In this document: piece after piece, positions 1 to 10,704 of the stretch | Position numbering within the stretch: position 1 is the stretch's first letter | How the letters are laid out: each line of letters opens with the position of its first letter | Assembly (NCBI GenBank): GCA_963744575.1 | Contig: CAVUUF010000004.1 | Location: forward strand, 67,920 to 131,919 | Origin: Palsa-504 sp963744575 | GTDB taxonomy: Bacteria > Actinomycetota > Actinomycetes > Streptosporangiales > Streptosporangiaceae | Direction of reading: 5' to 3' | Length of the DNA stretch: 64,000 bases | Position numbers and translations under genes: made by a program | Notes under the pieces: model-generated | Database searches by the model: none | What the model was told of the DNA's origin: nothing | The model's input: the letters and a program-made list of their open reading frames with translations, nothing else

Positions 1-1572
1 ATGACCTTGCTGGATTTGACGATCGTCAACATTGCGGTCCCGAGCCTGATCACCAAGCTGCACGCCTCGCTGGATGACGTGCTGTGGGTGATCAACGCCT
101 ACGCCCTGGTGCTGGCCGTCCTGGTCATCACGGCAGGCAGGCTGGGTGACCTGATCGGGCCGCGGATCATGTTCATGGGCGGTGTCGCGGTGTTCACGGC
201 GGCCTCGGCCGCGTGCGGGCTGGCGCCGAGCGCGGGCTGGCTGATCGGCTTTCGCGCGGTGCAGGGGCTGGGAGCGGCGATGCTCATGCCGCAGACGCTG
301 GCGATCATCACCAACACCTTCCCACCGGACCGGCGCGGGGCGGCGTTCGGAGTGTGGGGGGCGGTCGCCGGGGTAGCCACTATCGCCGGGCCGACCCTGG
401 GCGGGCTGCTGGTGACCGTCTTGGACTGGCGGTGGATCTTCTTCGTGAACCTGCCGATCGGGGTGTGCGTGCTGCTCGTCACCCCGTTGATCATCCCCGA
501 TGTGCGGCCCGGCCGGCGGCACCGGATCGACATCCCCGGGGTGCTGCTGGCCAGCGCGGCGCTGGTGGCGATCTGCTACGGCCTGGTCGAGGGGCAGAAG
601 TACGACTGGGGGACGATCACCGGGTTCGTCAGCATCCCGCTGGTTCTCGGCCTGGGAGTGCTGCTGCTGCTGGCCTTCGTGCTGGTCCAGCGGCTCACCC
701 AGGACAAGGAGCCGCTGGTGCCGTTCGCGCTGTTCCGGGACCGGAACTACGCGGTGGTGAACTGGGTGTCCGGCGTGCTTGCCATCGGGATGATGGGGAT
801 CTTCATCCCGCTGACCATCTACCTGCAGTCCGTCCTGGGGTTCTCGGCGCTGAAGGCCGGGCTCACGATGGCGCCCGCCTCACTGGTCTCGATGTTCGTC
901 GCCCCGGTGGCGGGCCGGATGACCGATAAGATCGGCGGCAAGTTCATCCTCATGTCCGGGCTGATCCTGTTCGGTGCCGGGATGGGCTGGATAGCGCTGA
1001 TCGCTCACCCGGACTCTTCGTGGCCCGTCTTCATGGCGCCCTTGATCGTGGCCGGGCTCGGCATGGGCTGCATCTTCGCGCCGATGGTCACGGTCGCCAT
1101 GCGCAACATCGATCCGCGCATGGCTGGCGCGGCATCCGGGGTGCTGAACACCGTCCGGCAGGTCGGTCTGGTGATCGGCACCGCTGCCGTTGGCGCCCTG
1201 CTGCAGAACAGGCTGGTTTCCGCGATGGCGGACCAGGCCAGCGCACGTTCGGCCGCGCTGCCGCCGCAGCTGCGCGGCCGGTTCGTGGCCGGGATCGACA
1301 GCTCGGCGAAGAACGGCATCCAGGTCGGGGCAGGCCAGTCCGGCGGCAGCAGCCGGGTAGCCCCCGGCCTGTCCGCCCGGGTCGCCGCGGAGATCGCCCG
1401 CATCGGCCATGACGTGTTTACCTTCGCCTACGTGACTGCCATGCGGCAGACAATGCTGTTGCCGATCATCCTCCTCGGTGTCGGCGCGCTGAGCTGTCTG
1501 GCCATCAAGCAGGGCAGGCGTACGCCCGAGCCGGCCGCGGCCGCCAAGACCGAAACCGCCACACCCGCTTGA
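1..1572 (+). CDS. MFS drug-efflux transporter, DHA2 (EmrB/QacA) family, 5' end outside window
   Basis: The reading frame is already inside the first membrane helix at base 1 (LLDLTIVNIAVPSL), a segment that in DHA2 exporters normally follows about 15-20 residues, so the N-terminus is very probably cut by the window edge. The visible 523 residues contain the helix 2-3 loop motif GRLGDLIGPR, the motif-C-like stretch GVATIAGPTLGGLL in helix 5, and many further hydrophobic segments consistent with a 14-helix, proton-driven exporter of the inner membrane. Residues around 430-465 form a long polar Gly/Ser loop before the last helix. The gene converges on the kamA-family gene with a 31-base gap. The substrate cannot be told from the sequence. 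Confidence 0.9.
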   Translation: MTLLDLTIVNIAVPSLITKLHASLDDVLWVINAYALVLAVLVITAGRLGDLIGPRIMFMGGVAVFTAASAACGLAPSAGWLIGFRAVQGLGAAMLMPQTLAIITNTFPPDRRGAAFGVWGAVAGVATIAGPTLGGLLVTVLDWRWIFFVNLPIGVCVLLVTPLIIPDVRPGRRHRIDIPGVLLASAALVAICYGLVEGQKYDWGTITGFVSIPLVLGLGVLLLLAFVLVQRLTQDKEPLVPFALFRDRNYAVVNWVSGVLAIGMMGIFIPLTIYLQSVLGFSALKAGLTMAPASLVSMFVAPVAGRMTDKIGGKFILMSGLILFGAGMGWIALIAHPDSSWPVFMAPLIVAGLGMGCIFAPMVTVAMRNIDPRMAGAASGVLNTVRQVGLVIGTAAVGALLQNRLVSAMADQASARSAALPPQLRGRFVAGIDSSAKNGIQVGAGQSGGSSRVAPGLSARVAAEIARIGHDVFTFAYVTAMRQTMLLPIILLGVGALSCLAIKQGRRTPEPAAAAKTETATPA

Positions 1573-1583
1573 CCCGTCCGCTT

Positions 1584-1597
1584 CCGGGTGCGCCCGG
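1584..1597. terminator. Short GC hairpin between convergent genes
   Basis: A 5-bp stem CCGGG/CCCGG closes a TGCG loop in the 31-base gap between the convergent MFS and radical SAM genes. It has no T tract, and the call rests on position plus the stem. Confidence 0.35.
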
Positions 1598-1603
1598 CTC
1601 CGG

Positions 1604-3019
1604 TCAGATGGCCGGGACCATCAGCTCGCCCGGCTCCTTAGGGTCCTCCGGCCACAACCCGGGCAGTTCGTCCGGGACCGGCTCGTAACGGGCGGCCTCG
1701 AAGGGGAACCGGTCGGCGAAGGCCGGCTCCAGGTCCGTGATCCAGCAGGCGGCCGGGTCGAACCTGGCGAAGAACGGCGTGCCCACCAGCCGTGGCTCCC
1801 GGGCCTGGATCATCCGCAGGACGAAGACCTTGAGGCCCGCCGCCTCGGTCACGCCGTCGACGCACACCTTCCCCGGCGTGGCCGACATGGACGGGCCGCG
1901 GACGGTCCGGCCGAGGCCGGAAACGCCCTGGTAGGCGTCGCGGAAGATCTCATACCCGCGGGCCAGCGGCACCGCGAAGTAGTCCTGGGGGCCGGTGTCC
2001 CGCTCCACGAACATGTAGTAGGGCACCATGCCCATCCGGACCTGCACGCGCCACATGGCCCGCCAGGCCGCCGGGTCGTCGTTGATCGACCTGATCAGCG
2101 GGGCCTGGGTGCGGACCACCGCGCCGGTCCGCCGGATCCGGCGCACCGCCTCGGCGAGCACCGGCGGCTCGAGCTCACGCGGGTGGGAGAAGTGCGCCAT
2201 CAGCGCCAGCGTCCGGCCCGAGGCGACGACCTCCTCGAACAGGCGCAGGGTGGCGTCGGCATCCGGGTCGCTGACGAACCGCTGCGGCCAGTAGGACAGC
2301 GACTTGGTGCCGATCCTGATCGACTCGAGGTGATCCAGGCCGTTGCCCGGGTCGATGAGCGGAGCGATGTAACGGCGCAGCACCGCCTCGCCCATGATCA
2401 TCGGATCGCCCCCGGTGACCAGGACGCTGGTCACCTCGGGATGCTCGCCGAGGTAGGCCACCAGCGCGCCGACGTCGTGGGTGGCCATCTTCAGGTCGGG
2501 CTCGTCCACGAACTGCGCCCACCGGAAGCAGTAACTGCAGTAGGCGTGGCAGGTCTGGCCCTGCCGCGGGAAGAACAGCACGGTCTCCGGGTACTTGTGC
2601 TGCAGGCCGGGTAGCGGCCTGCCCCGCAGGCTGGGCGCGTTCAGCAGCAGCTGCCCGGCCGGATGGGGATTGAGCCGCATCCGGATCTCGTGCGCGGCGG
2701 CGCGCAGGCCCGCCTCGGGCGCACCGCCGTCGAGCATGTCCGCGAGCCGGCCCACGTCCGCCGCGGGCAGCATGTCCGGCTGCGGGAAGACGAGCCGGTA
2801 GATCGGGTCGTCGGGAGCCGCGTCCCAGTCGATGAGGTTCTCGATCACGTACGAGTTGGTCCGGAACGGGAGCACGGTCGCCACCGCCCGCACCGCCAGC
2901 CGGTCCCCGGCCGGCAAGCCGGCCCGTTGCGCGAGCATGTCCAGATGCTTCGCCGAGTAAGCGCGGAATCCCCGGCCGGCCGGCCGCACCGACGGTACGA
3001 CCTGCTGGATGTCAGTCAC
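1604..3019 (-). CDS. KamA-family radical SAM protein (lysine 2,3-aminomutase-like)
   Basis: The product has 471 residues. The radical SAM cluster motif CHAYCSYCF lies near residue 158 and binds the [4Fe-4S] cluster and S-adenosylmethionine. A glycine-rich VTGGDPMIM segment follows near residue 200, as in lysine 2,3-aminomutases, which shift an amino group between carbons using PLP and a SAM-derived radical. The family also holds glutamate and arginine aminomutases and EpmB, so the amino-acid substrate is not settled; the length is closer to stand-alone aminomutases than to EpmB. The start is GTG, preceded at a usable distance by a GGAGGGAG ribosome-binding site. It stands alone, divergent from plsX across a 540-base gap. 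Confidence 0.85.
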   Translation of the reverse strand: MTDIQQVVPSVRPAGRGFRAYSAKHLDMLAQRAGLPAGDRLAVRAVATVLPFRTNSYVIENLIDWDAAPDDPIYRLVFPQPDMLPAADVGRLADMLDGGAPEAGLRAAAHEIRMRLNPHPAGQLLLNAPSLRGRPLPGLQHKYPETVLFFPRQGQTCHAYCSYCFRWAQFVDEPDLKMATHDVGALVAYLGEHPEVTSVLVTGGDPMIMGEAVLRRYIAPLIDPGNGLDHLESIRIGTKSLSYWPQRFVSDPDADATLRLFEEVVASGRTLALMAHFSHPRELEPPVLAEAVRRIRRTGAVVRTQAPLIRSINDDPAAWRAMWRVQVRMGMVPYYMFVERDTGPQDYFAVPLARGYEIFRDAYQGVSGLGRTVRGPSMSATPGKVCVDGVTEAAGLKVFVLRMIQAREPRLVGTPFFARFDPAACWITDLEPAFADRFPFEAARYEPVPDELPGLWPEDPKEPGELMVPAI

Positions 3020-3558
3020 GCCGCTTCTCCCTCCGTTTTAGGCGCGGCCCGCGGCTGAAACGCCGCGAAACGCGCGAAATAGCCCCAAAGACACCCGCTC
3101 CCCGGCGGTTCCCCGCCTGGCCTCGTTCCCCCGCCGGACGCCCGGCCCGGAACTGCCCCCCACGTTTATTCACGCTCCGGCAGCTTCGATAGTTCCGATT
3201 GTCATTGCGCCTTTCCGTCGTCGGGACAATTACCACGATTCGCAGGAAGTATTCGGCCTCGTCACAGCAAGTTCCAAGGCCACAGTTTGCGCTCAGCACG
3301 CCATTGAAGCATCTTTTAGCCGTAAAATGCTGGCCCGGCCGGGCCGGGCCCCGGGGGCCCGGCCCGGCCGGGCCCGTCGTCAGGCCATAATGGGGCCACC
3401 ACACCGGCACTTTGGGTTGAAGGACACGAAGGATGAGGCATCATCCGCCGCCGCGCACCCCGGTGATCCGCTGAGCGCGGCACCGGATCGACCGGAGCGC
3501 CGGCCCCGGCCCCGGTGACCGCGTTGGCCCCGGCGACCGCGCCGACCGCGCCGGCCCG
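3020..3558. other. Intergenic region between the KamA-family gene and plsX
   Basis: This 539-base gap separates two divergent genes. It has an AT-richer part (about 3165-3330) that could hold promoters for both sides, then the all-G/C palindrome at 3332-3374, then a region from about 3480 rich in GACCGCGCCGGCC-like repeats that leads into the Ala/Pro/Thr start of plsX. A 13-codon ORF at 3433-3474 follows a GAAGG sequence, but nothing else supports it. No larger gene is convincing. Confidence 0.5.
3332..3374. repeat. 43-base perfect G/C-only palindrome
   Basis: Two 21-base arms are exact reverse complements around a single central G at 3353, and every base is G or C. The flanks just to the left are A/T-rich (CTTTTAGCCGTAAAATG). 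It lies upstream of both divergent genes, so it does not sit where a terminator for either would be expected. As RNA it would form a very stable hairpin in the plsX leader; as DNA it could extrude a cruciform. Confidence 0.85.
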
Positions 3559-4649
3559 GTGACCGCGCCGGCCGCGGTGACCGCCCCGGCCCCGGCGACC
3601 GCGCCGGCCCCGGTGATCGCGGTCGACGCCATGGGCGGGGATCACGCCCCCGATGAGATCGTGGCCGGGGCGCTCGCGGCCCAGCGTGAGCACGGGGTCC
3701 GGGTACTGCTCACCGGGCCCGCGCCGCGGCTGCGTCAGGTGCTCGGCGGGATCGGCGCCATCGACGAGGTCCAGATCGTGGCGGCCGAGGACAACCTGGC
3801 CATGGACGAGGGCGCGCTGGCCAGCCTGCGCCGCCCGCGCTCCAGCGTGGCGGTGGCGTGCCAGCTGGTCAGGCGCGGCGAGGCGGCGGCCGTGGTGTCG
3901 GCCGGGTCCACCGGCGGCATCGTGGCGACGGCGCGGCTGCGGCTGCGGTCGCTGCCCGGCGTGCTGCGGCCGGGGCTCGCCGTGGTGCTGCCGACCCGGC
4001 CGGGCCGCACGGTGCTCATCGACGCGGGCGCGACCGCCGATCCCAAGCCGGAGATGCTGGTCCAGTTCGGCCAGCTGGGCGTGGCGTACGCGCAGACCGC
4101 GCTCGGCGTCGCGGCGCCCCGGGTGGGCCTGCTGACGATCGGGACCGAACCGGGCAAGGGGAACAAGTTGACCAGGCGCGCGCACGAGCTGCTGGCCGCC
4201 GATCCGCCGCACGGGGCGCTCCCGCTGAGCTTCGCGGGCAACGTGGAAGGCGGCGGGCTGCTGGCCGGCGAGCTCGACGTGATCGTGACCGACGGCTTCA
4301 CCGGGAACGTCGCGCTGAAGACGCTGGAGGGCTCGATCCGGTTCGCCACGGCCGAGCTGCGGGCCGCGGTGACCGCCACCAGGACCGCCCGCGTCGGCGC
4401 CTTCCTGCAGCGTCGCGGGCTGCGTGAGCTGGCCGCGCGGCTCGACGCCGAGAGCTACGGCGGCGCGGTGCTGCTCGGCCTGGGCGGAACCGTGGTCATC
4501 GCCCACGGCGCGAGCACCGCTCGCGCGGTCACCTCGGCCTGCCTGCTCGCGGCCGACCTGGCCCGCGCCGAGATCACCGAGAAGATCACCCAGCGGCTGG
4601 GCCCGGGCCGGCCGTGGCCGGGCCGGCCACTTCCTCCGCAGGCCGTTAG
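3559..4649 (+). CDS. plsX: Phosphate acyltransferase PlsX (3' end uncertain)
   Basis: PlsX makes acyl-phosphate from acyl-ACP for phospholipid synthesis at the membrane. The family start VIAVDAMGGDHAP is at about residue 19, after an Ala/Pro/Thr-rich leader encoded by short GC repeats; VSAGSTGGIVA, the glycine-rich SFAGNVEG and VTDGFTGNVALK follow, as in PlsX. The start is GTG at 3559. Homology ends near residue 350 (about base 4605), but there is no in-frame stop there: the frame stays open to a TGA at 5011-5013, inside argS. TAG codons occur in the other two frames at 4647 and 4697, so a one-base indel is likely. The end given is the first of these off-frame stops and is an estimate. Confidence 0.85.
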
Positions 4650-4708
4650 GTGCTGGTCGGCGGGCTGTCTCGCGCCAGAGCCCGCGCCGCCGCCTATAGG
4701 CTTGGGTC

Positions 4709-6484
<1,776 letters not shown>

Positions 6485-6621
6485 CCGAGCGCTGAACTCC
6501 TCCGCGCTTTCCCCGCTCACCCAGCCGGGGCGCGCCGCGAGCATGTGAACTCGCGAACGTACTGCTTACAGGAGCCCGGATTCCAGGCCCGCCCGGAGCC
6601 GGCCAGGGCAATCTCGGACCC

Positions 6622-6732
6622 ATGGACACGAACGGGCCGTCATTCGGTTACCCAGAAACCACCAGGCCCGGACAGTCGTACCCGGACGCGCGAAGCGGGC
6701 GTGCCGTCCACGGAACAAGGAGGCATCCATGA
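6622..6732 (+). CDS. Possible 36-residue leader ORF coupled to the next gene
   Basis: An ATG at 6622 opens a 36-codon frame (beginning MDTNGPSFGYPETTRPGQSY) whose TGA overlaps the ATG of the following exported-protein gene as ATGA. The AAGGAGG ribosome-binding site of that gene lies inside this ORF, so translation could be coupled. No clear ribosome-binding site precedes the small ORF itself, and I recognise no family. It may be chance. Confidence 0.3.
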   Translation: MDTNGPSFGYPETTRPGQSYPDARSGRAVHGTRRHP

Positions 6733-7619
6733 GGGCCCGCGATCGGCGGTACTTGAAGACCCGAGCCGGCATCGTGACCGCGGTGCTGGCCGGCGGCGCC
6801 GTGGCAGCGGCGGCGATGGTCGCCACGAACCACGGGGCGGCATCGGTGGCCACGCCGGCCGCTTACTCGTCTGGTTACAGCAGCGAGGGAACCCTGCTCA
6901 GTTCGGCCCTGAGCGACTGGGGCTGGTCCAGGCCGAGTTCCTACCACCAGCTCGCCCGGCTCACCCAGGCCCGGACGTTCAGCCAGACCTGGCACCAGGG
7001 CCGGCTCCTCGCCGTGCAGCGCGGCGTCGTGGTGCTGGTTACCAGGAAGTTCCTGATCTTGCGGTCGGCCAACGGCGCACTGCACCTGTGGCTGCTGTCC
7101 GGCCACACGAAGATCCAGAATGTGTCGGGCACGGCGGCGGGCACCCAGGCGCTGACCGCCAGCATCAGTGCCACGCGGCAGGCGATGACCTCGGGCAACA
7201 TGATCCCGGCCAGCACGCTGATGGCCGGCAGCCCGACCACGGCCGCGGCCATGCTGACGCCCGCCCCGGCGCCGCAGACCGTTACCGTCCGGGTGGCGAA
7301 CACCGACCTCACCGTGACGGTCACGGTGACCAGGGGCACCGCGACGGTGTCCCAGACCGCGACCACTCCGGCGGCGAGCATGCCGAGGTGGAGCCCGGTG
7401 ACGTTCACCCAGAACGCCTGGCTGGCCAGCAGCCACCTCGCCCGCGGTGACCTCGCCCTGGTCGCGGGCACGCGATCGCACTGGACGCTGCACGCCCAGC
7501 TGATCCTGTTCACCCCGCTGAGCACCGCCGACGTCGGCGGCCGTGCCGGTGCCGGTGGCGCCACCGGCACCGGCACGGCACCGGCCACCCAGCCGACAGC
7601 CGCGGCGACCCACTGGTGA
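6729..7619 (+). CDS. Exported or membrane-anchored protein of unknown function
   Basis: The product has 296 residues. A basic N-terminus (RARDRRYLKTR) leads into one hydrophobic segment at about residues 13-31, a signal peptide or membrane anchor. The rest is Ser/Thr/Ala-rich with Thr-Val repeats (TVTVRVANTDLTVTVTV) around residues 180-205 and a Gly/Thr/Ala tail, consistent with a protein outside the membrane. A strong AAGGAGG site 6 bases upstream fixes the ATG. The stop overlaps the GTG of the next gene, a winged-helix regulator, so the two are probably made together. I do not recognise a family. Confidence 0.75.
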   Translation: MRARDRRYLKTRAGIVTAVLAGGAVAAAAMVATNHGAASVATPAAYSSGYSSEGTLLSSALSDWGWSRPSSYHQLARLTQARTFSQTWHQGRLLAVQRGVVVLVTRKFLILRSANGALHLWLLSGHTKIQNVSGTAAGTQALTASISATRQAMTSGNMIPASTLMAGSPTTAAAMLTPAPAPQTVTVRVANTDLTVTVTVTRGTATVSQTATTPAASMPRWSPVTFTQNAWLASSHLARGDLALVAGTRSHWTLHAQLILFTPLSTADVGGRAGAGGATGTGTAPATQPTAAATHW

Positions 7620-8065
7620 GTCCGGCCGGCCAGCCCCAGGCGGCGCCAGCCTGGCTGGCGCACCCGCGTTCCGCGCGGGTGCGCCGGCCGGGGCACGCTG
7701 CCGGTCCCGGATACGCGCATGACTGTTACCCCGACCCCGCGGACCACGGGGAGGACACCGGGCCGCGCCTGCTGCGCTGCGGCGACCTGGTGCTGGACGA
7801 GTCCCGGTGGACGGTGCACCGCGCCGGAACGCTGGTGGAGCTGTCCCCGACCGAATTCCGGCTGCTGGCCTGCCTGCTGCGGCATCAGGGCAGCGTGCTG
7901 AGCAGGGCGCAGCTGCTGCAGCACGTGTGGGGCCTCGGCTACACCGGCCAGTCCCAGGTGGTGGAGACCTACGTCAGCTACCTGCGGCGTAAGCTCCACC
8001 GGCTCGGGCCGCCGCTCATCCACACCCGCCGTGGCGTCGGTTACCTGCTACGCAGTGCCGGCTAG
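7616..8065 (+). CDS. OmpR/PhoB-type winged-helix DNA-binding protein without receiver domain
   Basis: Residues 1-48 are a Pro/Ala-rich unstructured leader. Residues about 52-148 form a complete OmpR/PhoB C-terminal effector domain: LLRCGDLVLDESRW, the helix LSPTEFRLLACLLRHQGSVLS, the recognition helix QVVETYVSYLRRKL and the wing TRRGVGYLL. There is no phosphoacceptor receiver and no membrane segment. GTG at 7616 overlaps the TGA of the exported-protein gene by 4 bases. The domain binds DNA, but how it is switched is unclear; the coupled exported protein is the obvious candidate partner. This is inference from context. Confidence 0.85.
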   Translation: MSPAGQPQAAPAWLAHPRSARVRRPGHAAGPGYAHDCYPDPADHGEDTGPRLLRCGDLVLDESRWTVHRAGTLVELSPTEFRLLACLLRHQGSVLSRAQLLQHVWGLGYTGQSQVVETYVSYLRRKLHRLGPPLIHTRRGVGYLLRSAG

Positions 8066-8173
8066 CCCCGGCCGAGCCGGTCCTGGGCCGCACGGCACCT
8101 CGCCTCGCGCCGGGGGGGCCGAATGCCGTACGCTCGAAGCGGGTTCGCCAACCGCAGGCTCAGGAGGCGGCTA

Positions 8174-8341
8174 ATGACCGGACTCATCTTGCTGGTCTTC
8201 ATCTGCGCCCTGATCGCGCTGGGATGGACGCGCTTGCGCGGCAAGATGAAGCTGAACGTATCGGGTAAGCACTGGCTGGGGCCGATCGTCATCGTCGGCG
8301 TGGTCCTGCTCCTGATGTGGTCGGCGCATAGCGGCCACTGA
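8174..8341 (+). CDS. Small two-helix membrane protein
   Basis: The product has 55 residues with two hydrophobic stretches, MTGLILLVFICALIALGW at the start and WLGPIVIVGVVLLLMW near the end, joined by a short basic loop (TRLRGKMKLNVSGK). The ATG at 8174 is preferred over an in-frame ATG at 8123 because AGGAGG lies 6 bases upstream of it. It ends 27 bases before the stop of the convergent SpoIIE-type gene. The family is not recognised. Confidence 0.6.
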   Translation: MTGLILLVFICALIALGWTRLRGKMKLNVSGKHWLGPIVIVGVVLLLMWSAHSGH

Positions 8342-8368
8342 TCCGGCGGACCGGCTGCGGCCGGCCGC

Positions 8369-10662
8369 TCAGTGCTGGCCGCCGCTGCGCGGCATCTCGA
8401 ACCAGACCGCCTTGCCTTCCGGGGTGGGCCTGGACCCCCACCGGGTAGCCAGCTGCTCGACCAGGTAGAGGCCACGGCCGCCCTCGTCCGTCTCCCCCGC
8501 GGTGCGGATCCGGGGCAGCCTGAGGTCGGAATCGAACACCTCCACCCACACCGAGGCGGCGCCGCGCCGCAACCGCAGCGCGAAGTCCCGGGACGACGAG
8601 GGGGGCTGCGGCGGGCCGGCCGGGTCCGCGGCGGCGCGGCGGTGTTCGCGGCGCGGGCGAGGCCGGACCCGCCGGGGGCGCCCACCGCCGCGGGCATGAC
8701 CAGCGGCTCCATCTCCAGGTCGAGGTCGAGGTGGCGTCCCGCGCTCGGCGTGACCGAAGCATGCAGCACCGCGTTGGTGACCACCTCAGAGACCAGCAGG
8801 CAGGCGAGCTCGGCCTGCCCGGTGTCCATGCCCCAGGACCGGAACGTCTGGGCGGCCAGCCGGCGCGCCTCGGAGACCATGATCGGTTCGGCCGGGAACG
8901 TGCGCTCGGCCGAGGCGAGCTCGGACGGCGAGGACTTGACCACCAGGATCGCCATGTCGTCGTCGATGTCCCCGGGCACCGCGTACTCCGCCGCCGTGGC
9001 CACGGCGTCCGCGTCCCCGCTGGCCGCGGCGGCGCGGACGGCCTGCTGCAGCATCTCCACCGCTTCGGCCTCGGTGTAGTGGCCCGAACTGTCGGCCCGG
9101 GTCCGCCGGTCGGTCAGGCCGTCGGTGTAGAACACCAGGATGGCCCCGGGCGGCATGGCGATGGTCTGCGTCTTGTAGGTGGGCAGCCCGCTGATGCCCT
9201 TGCCCCGCACGCCGAGCAGGACGCCCTTGTGCCGGAACTCGAGCTGCCGCACCTGCCCGCCGCTGATCAGCAGCGGGGCGTCGTGGCCCGCGTTGGCGAA
9301 GGTCAGCTCCCTCGACCACGCGTCGTAGATCATGTAGATGCAGCTCACCGTGGGCGGGTCCCCGGCCAGCATGCCGTTCTCGCCGGCCGGGGCGAGCGCG
9401 CGGCACCAGTCGTCGAGTTTGCGCATGATGTCCGCGGGCGACTTCTCATCCTGGGCGAACGCCCGCAGGGCCGCCCGCAGCTGGCCCATGATCGCCGCCG
9501 CCCGCGGGCCGCGGCCCTCGACGTCGCCGATGACGATGCCCACCCGTCCGGCGGCCAGCGGGATGATGTCATACCAGTCGCCGCCCACCTGCGTCTGGAT
9601 CCCCTGGCCCTGGGTCTCCAGCGGTTTGGCCGGCACGTACCTGCAGGCCACCTGCAGGCCGTCCAGCTCGGGCATCGCCTGCGGCAGCAGGCTCTTCTGG
9701 AACGCCAGCGCGGTCTGCCGCTCGGTCTCGAACAGCATCGCGTTGTCGATCGCGATGGCCACCCGGCTGGCGATGGCGCCGATGAGATCGCGGTCGGGCG
9801 TGTCGTAGTGGTGCACGTCACGCTCGGTGAGCCGGGACAGGGCCAGGCTCATCACGCCGAGAAGCTCTCCCCGCGCGTACAGCGGTGCCGCTATCACTGA
9901 CGTCAGCCCGGCCTGGCGCGCCGCCGCCATGCTCTCCGGGCTCGGCGCGGGATAGTAATCGCTGTCCAGGTCGTTGATCGCGATCGCGTCCAGGCGGGCC
10001 ATCGCCTGCTGGCAGAAGTGACCGTCGGGATAGTGGATCTGCTCGCCCACCTGGGCCCAGGTCCCCGGCGGCGGCACCCAGTCGCTGGCGTGCCGCATGG
10101 CGCGGCGGATCAGCTGCTCACCGGCGAACAGGTCGATGAAGCAGTGATCGGCGAACTGCGGCACCAGGATCTGCGCCACGTGCTTGAGCGTGGTGCCGAT
10201 TTCCAGGGATCCGGCCAGCCGCTCGCCCACCCGCTCGAGCAGGGCGATCCGGTCCTGCTGGTCCTGCCCTCCGGGGTGGCCCGCCTCCCGGGCCAGGATC
10301 ACCATCCCGTCGATGTCGCCGTCCGGGGGCCGCAGCGGAACGGCGAAGGCCCGGATGAGCGTGCGGGACCCGTCGCCATCCGCGCTCTCGCACATCCCCT
10401 CCCAGGACCGGCCGCCCAGCACCTGTCCGACCAGGTCGTCCGTCCTATCCGCGCCGTCGTCGGCGAACAGGCCCAGCGACTCCACCGGGCAGCCGGCCAG
10501 CCGCGCGGTGTCACCGGGAACCTGGAAGAGCCGCGCCGCGAACTCGTTGACGTAGCGAATCTGGCCGAGCCGGTCGGTGACCACGACCGCTATCTGGGCA
10601 TGGCTGAGCCCCACGTCAGCAGGAAGGCATGCGTCGGAAGCCGCATCACCCCAGCCCGGCAC
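8369..10662 (-). CDS. PAS-GAF-SpoIIE phosphatase-HATPase regulator, frame broken near 8600
   Basis: A multi-domain partner-switch regulator, expected to act in an anti-sigma/anti-anti-sigma circuit. An N-terminal PAS domain (about residues 15-110) is followed by a GAF domain (about 160-310), a PP2C-type SpoIIE phosphatase (about 325-560; GGDWYDIIPL, IGDVEGRGPRAA, DIDDDMAILVVK) and an RsbW-like ATPase domain beginning SEVVTNAVLHA near 620. The frame then breaks: the last ATPase motif, DEGGRGLYLVEQLATRWG, is in another frame and ends at 8369. A run of six Gs at 8600-8605 is where one added base restores a continuous protein; without it the frame runs on to 8062 as nonsense. The ATG at 10662 is taken as the start. 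Confidence 0.85.
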
Positions 10663-10704
10663 GTCCGCGCTCCCCAGCCCAGGCAGCGTTGCCGATTGAC
10701 ATGA

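Noticed and set aside
3433..3474. 13-codon frame with two His and three Pro, possible leader peptide before plsX
   Set aside because: Has a GAAGG site but no partner stem pair or family to support attenuation.
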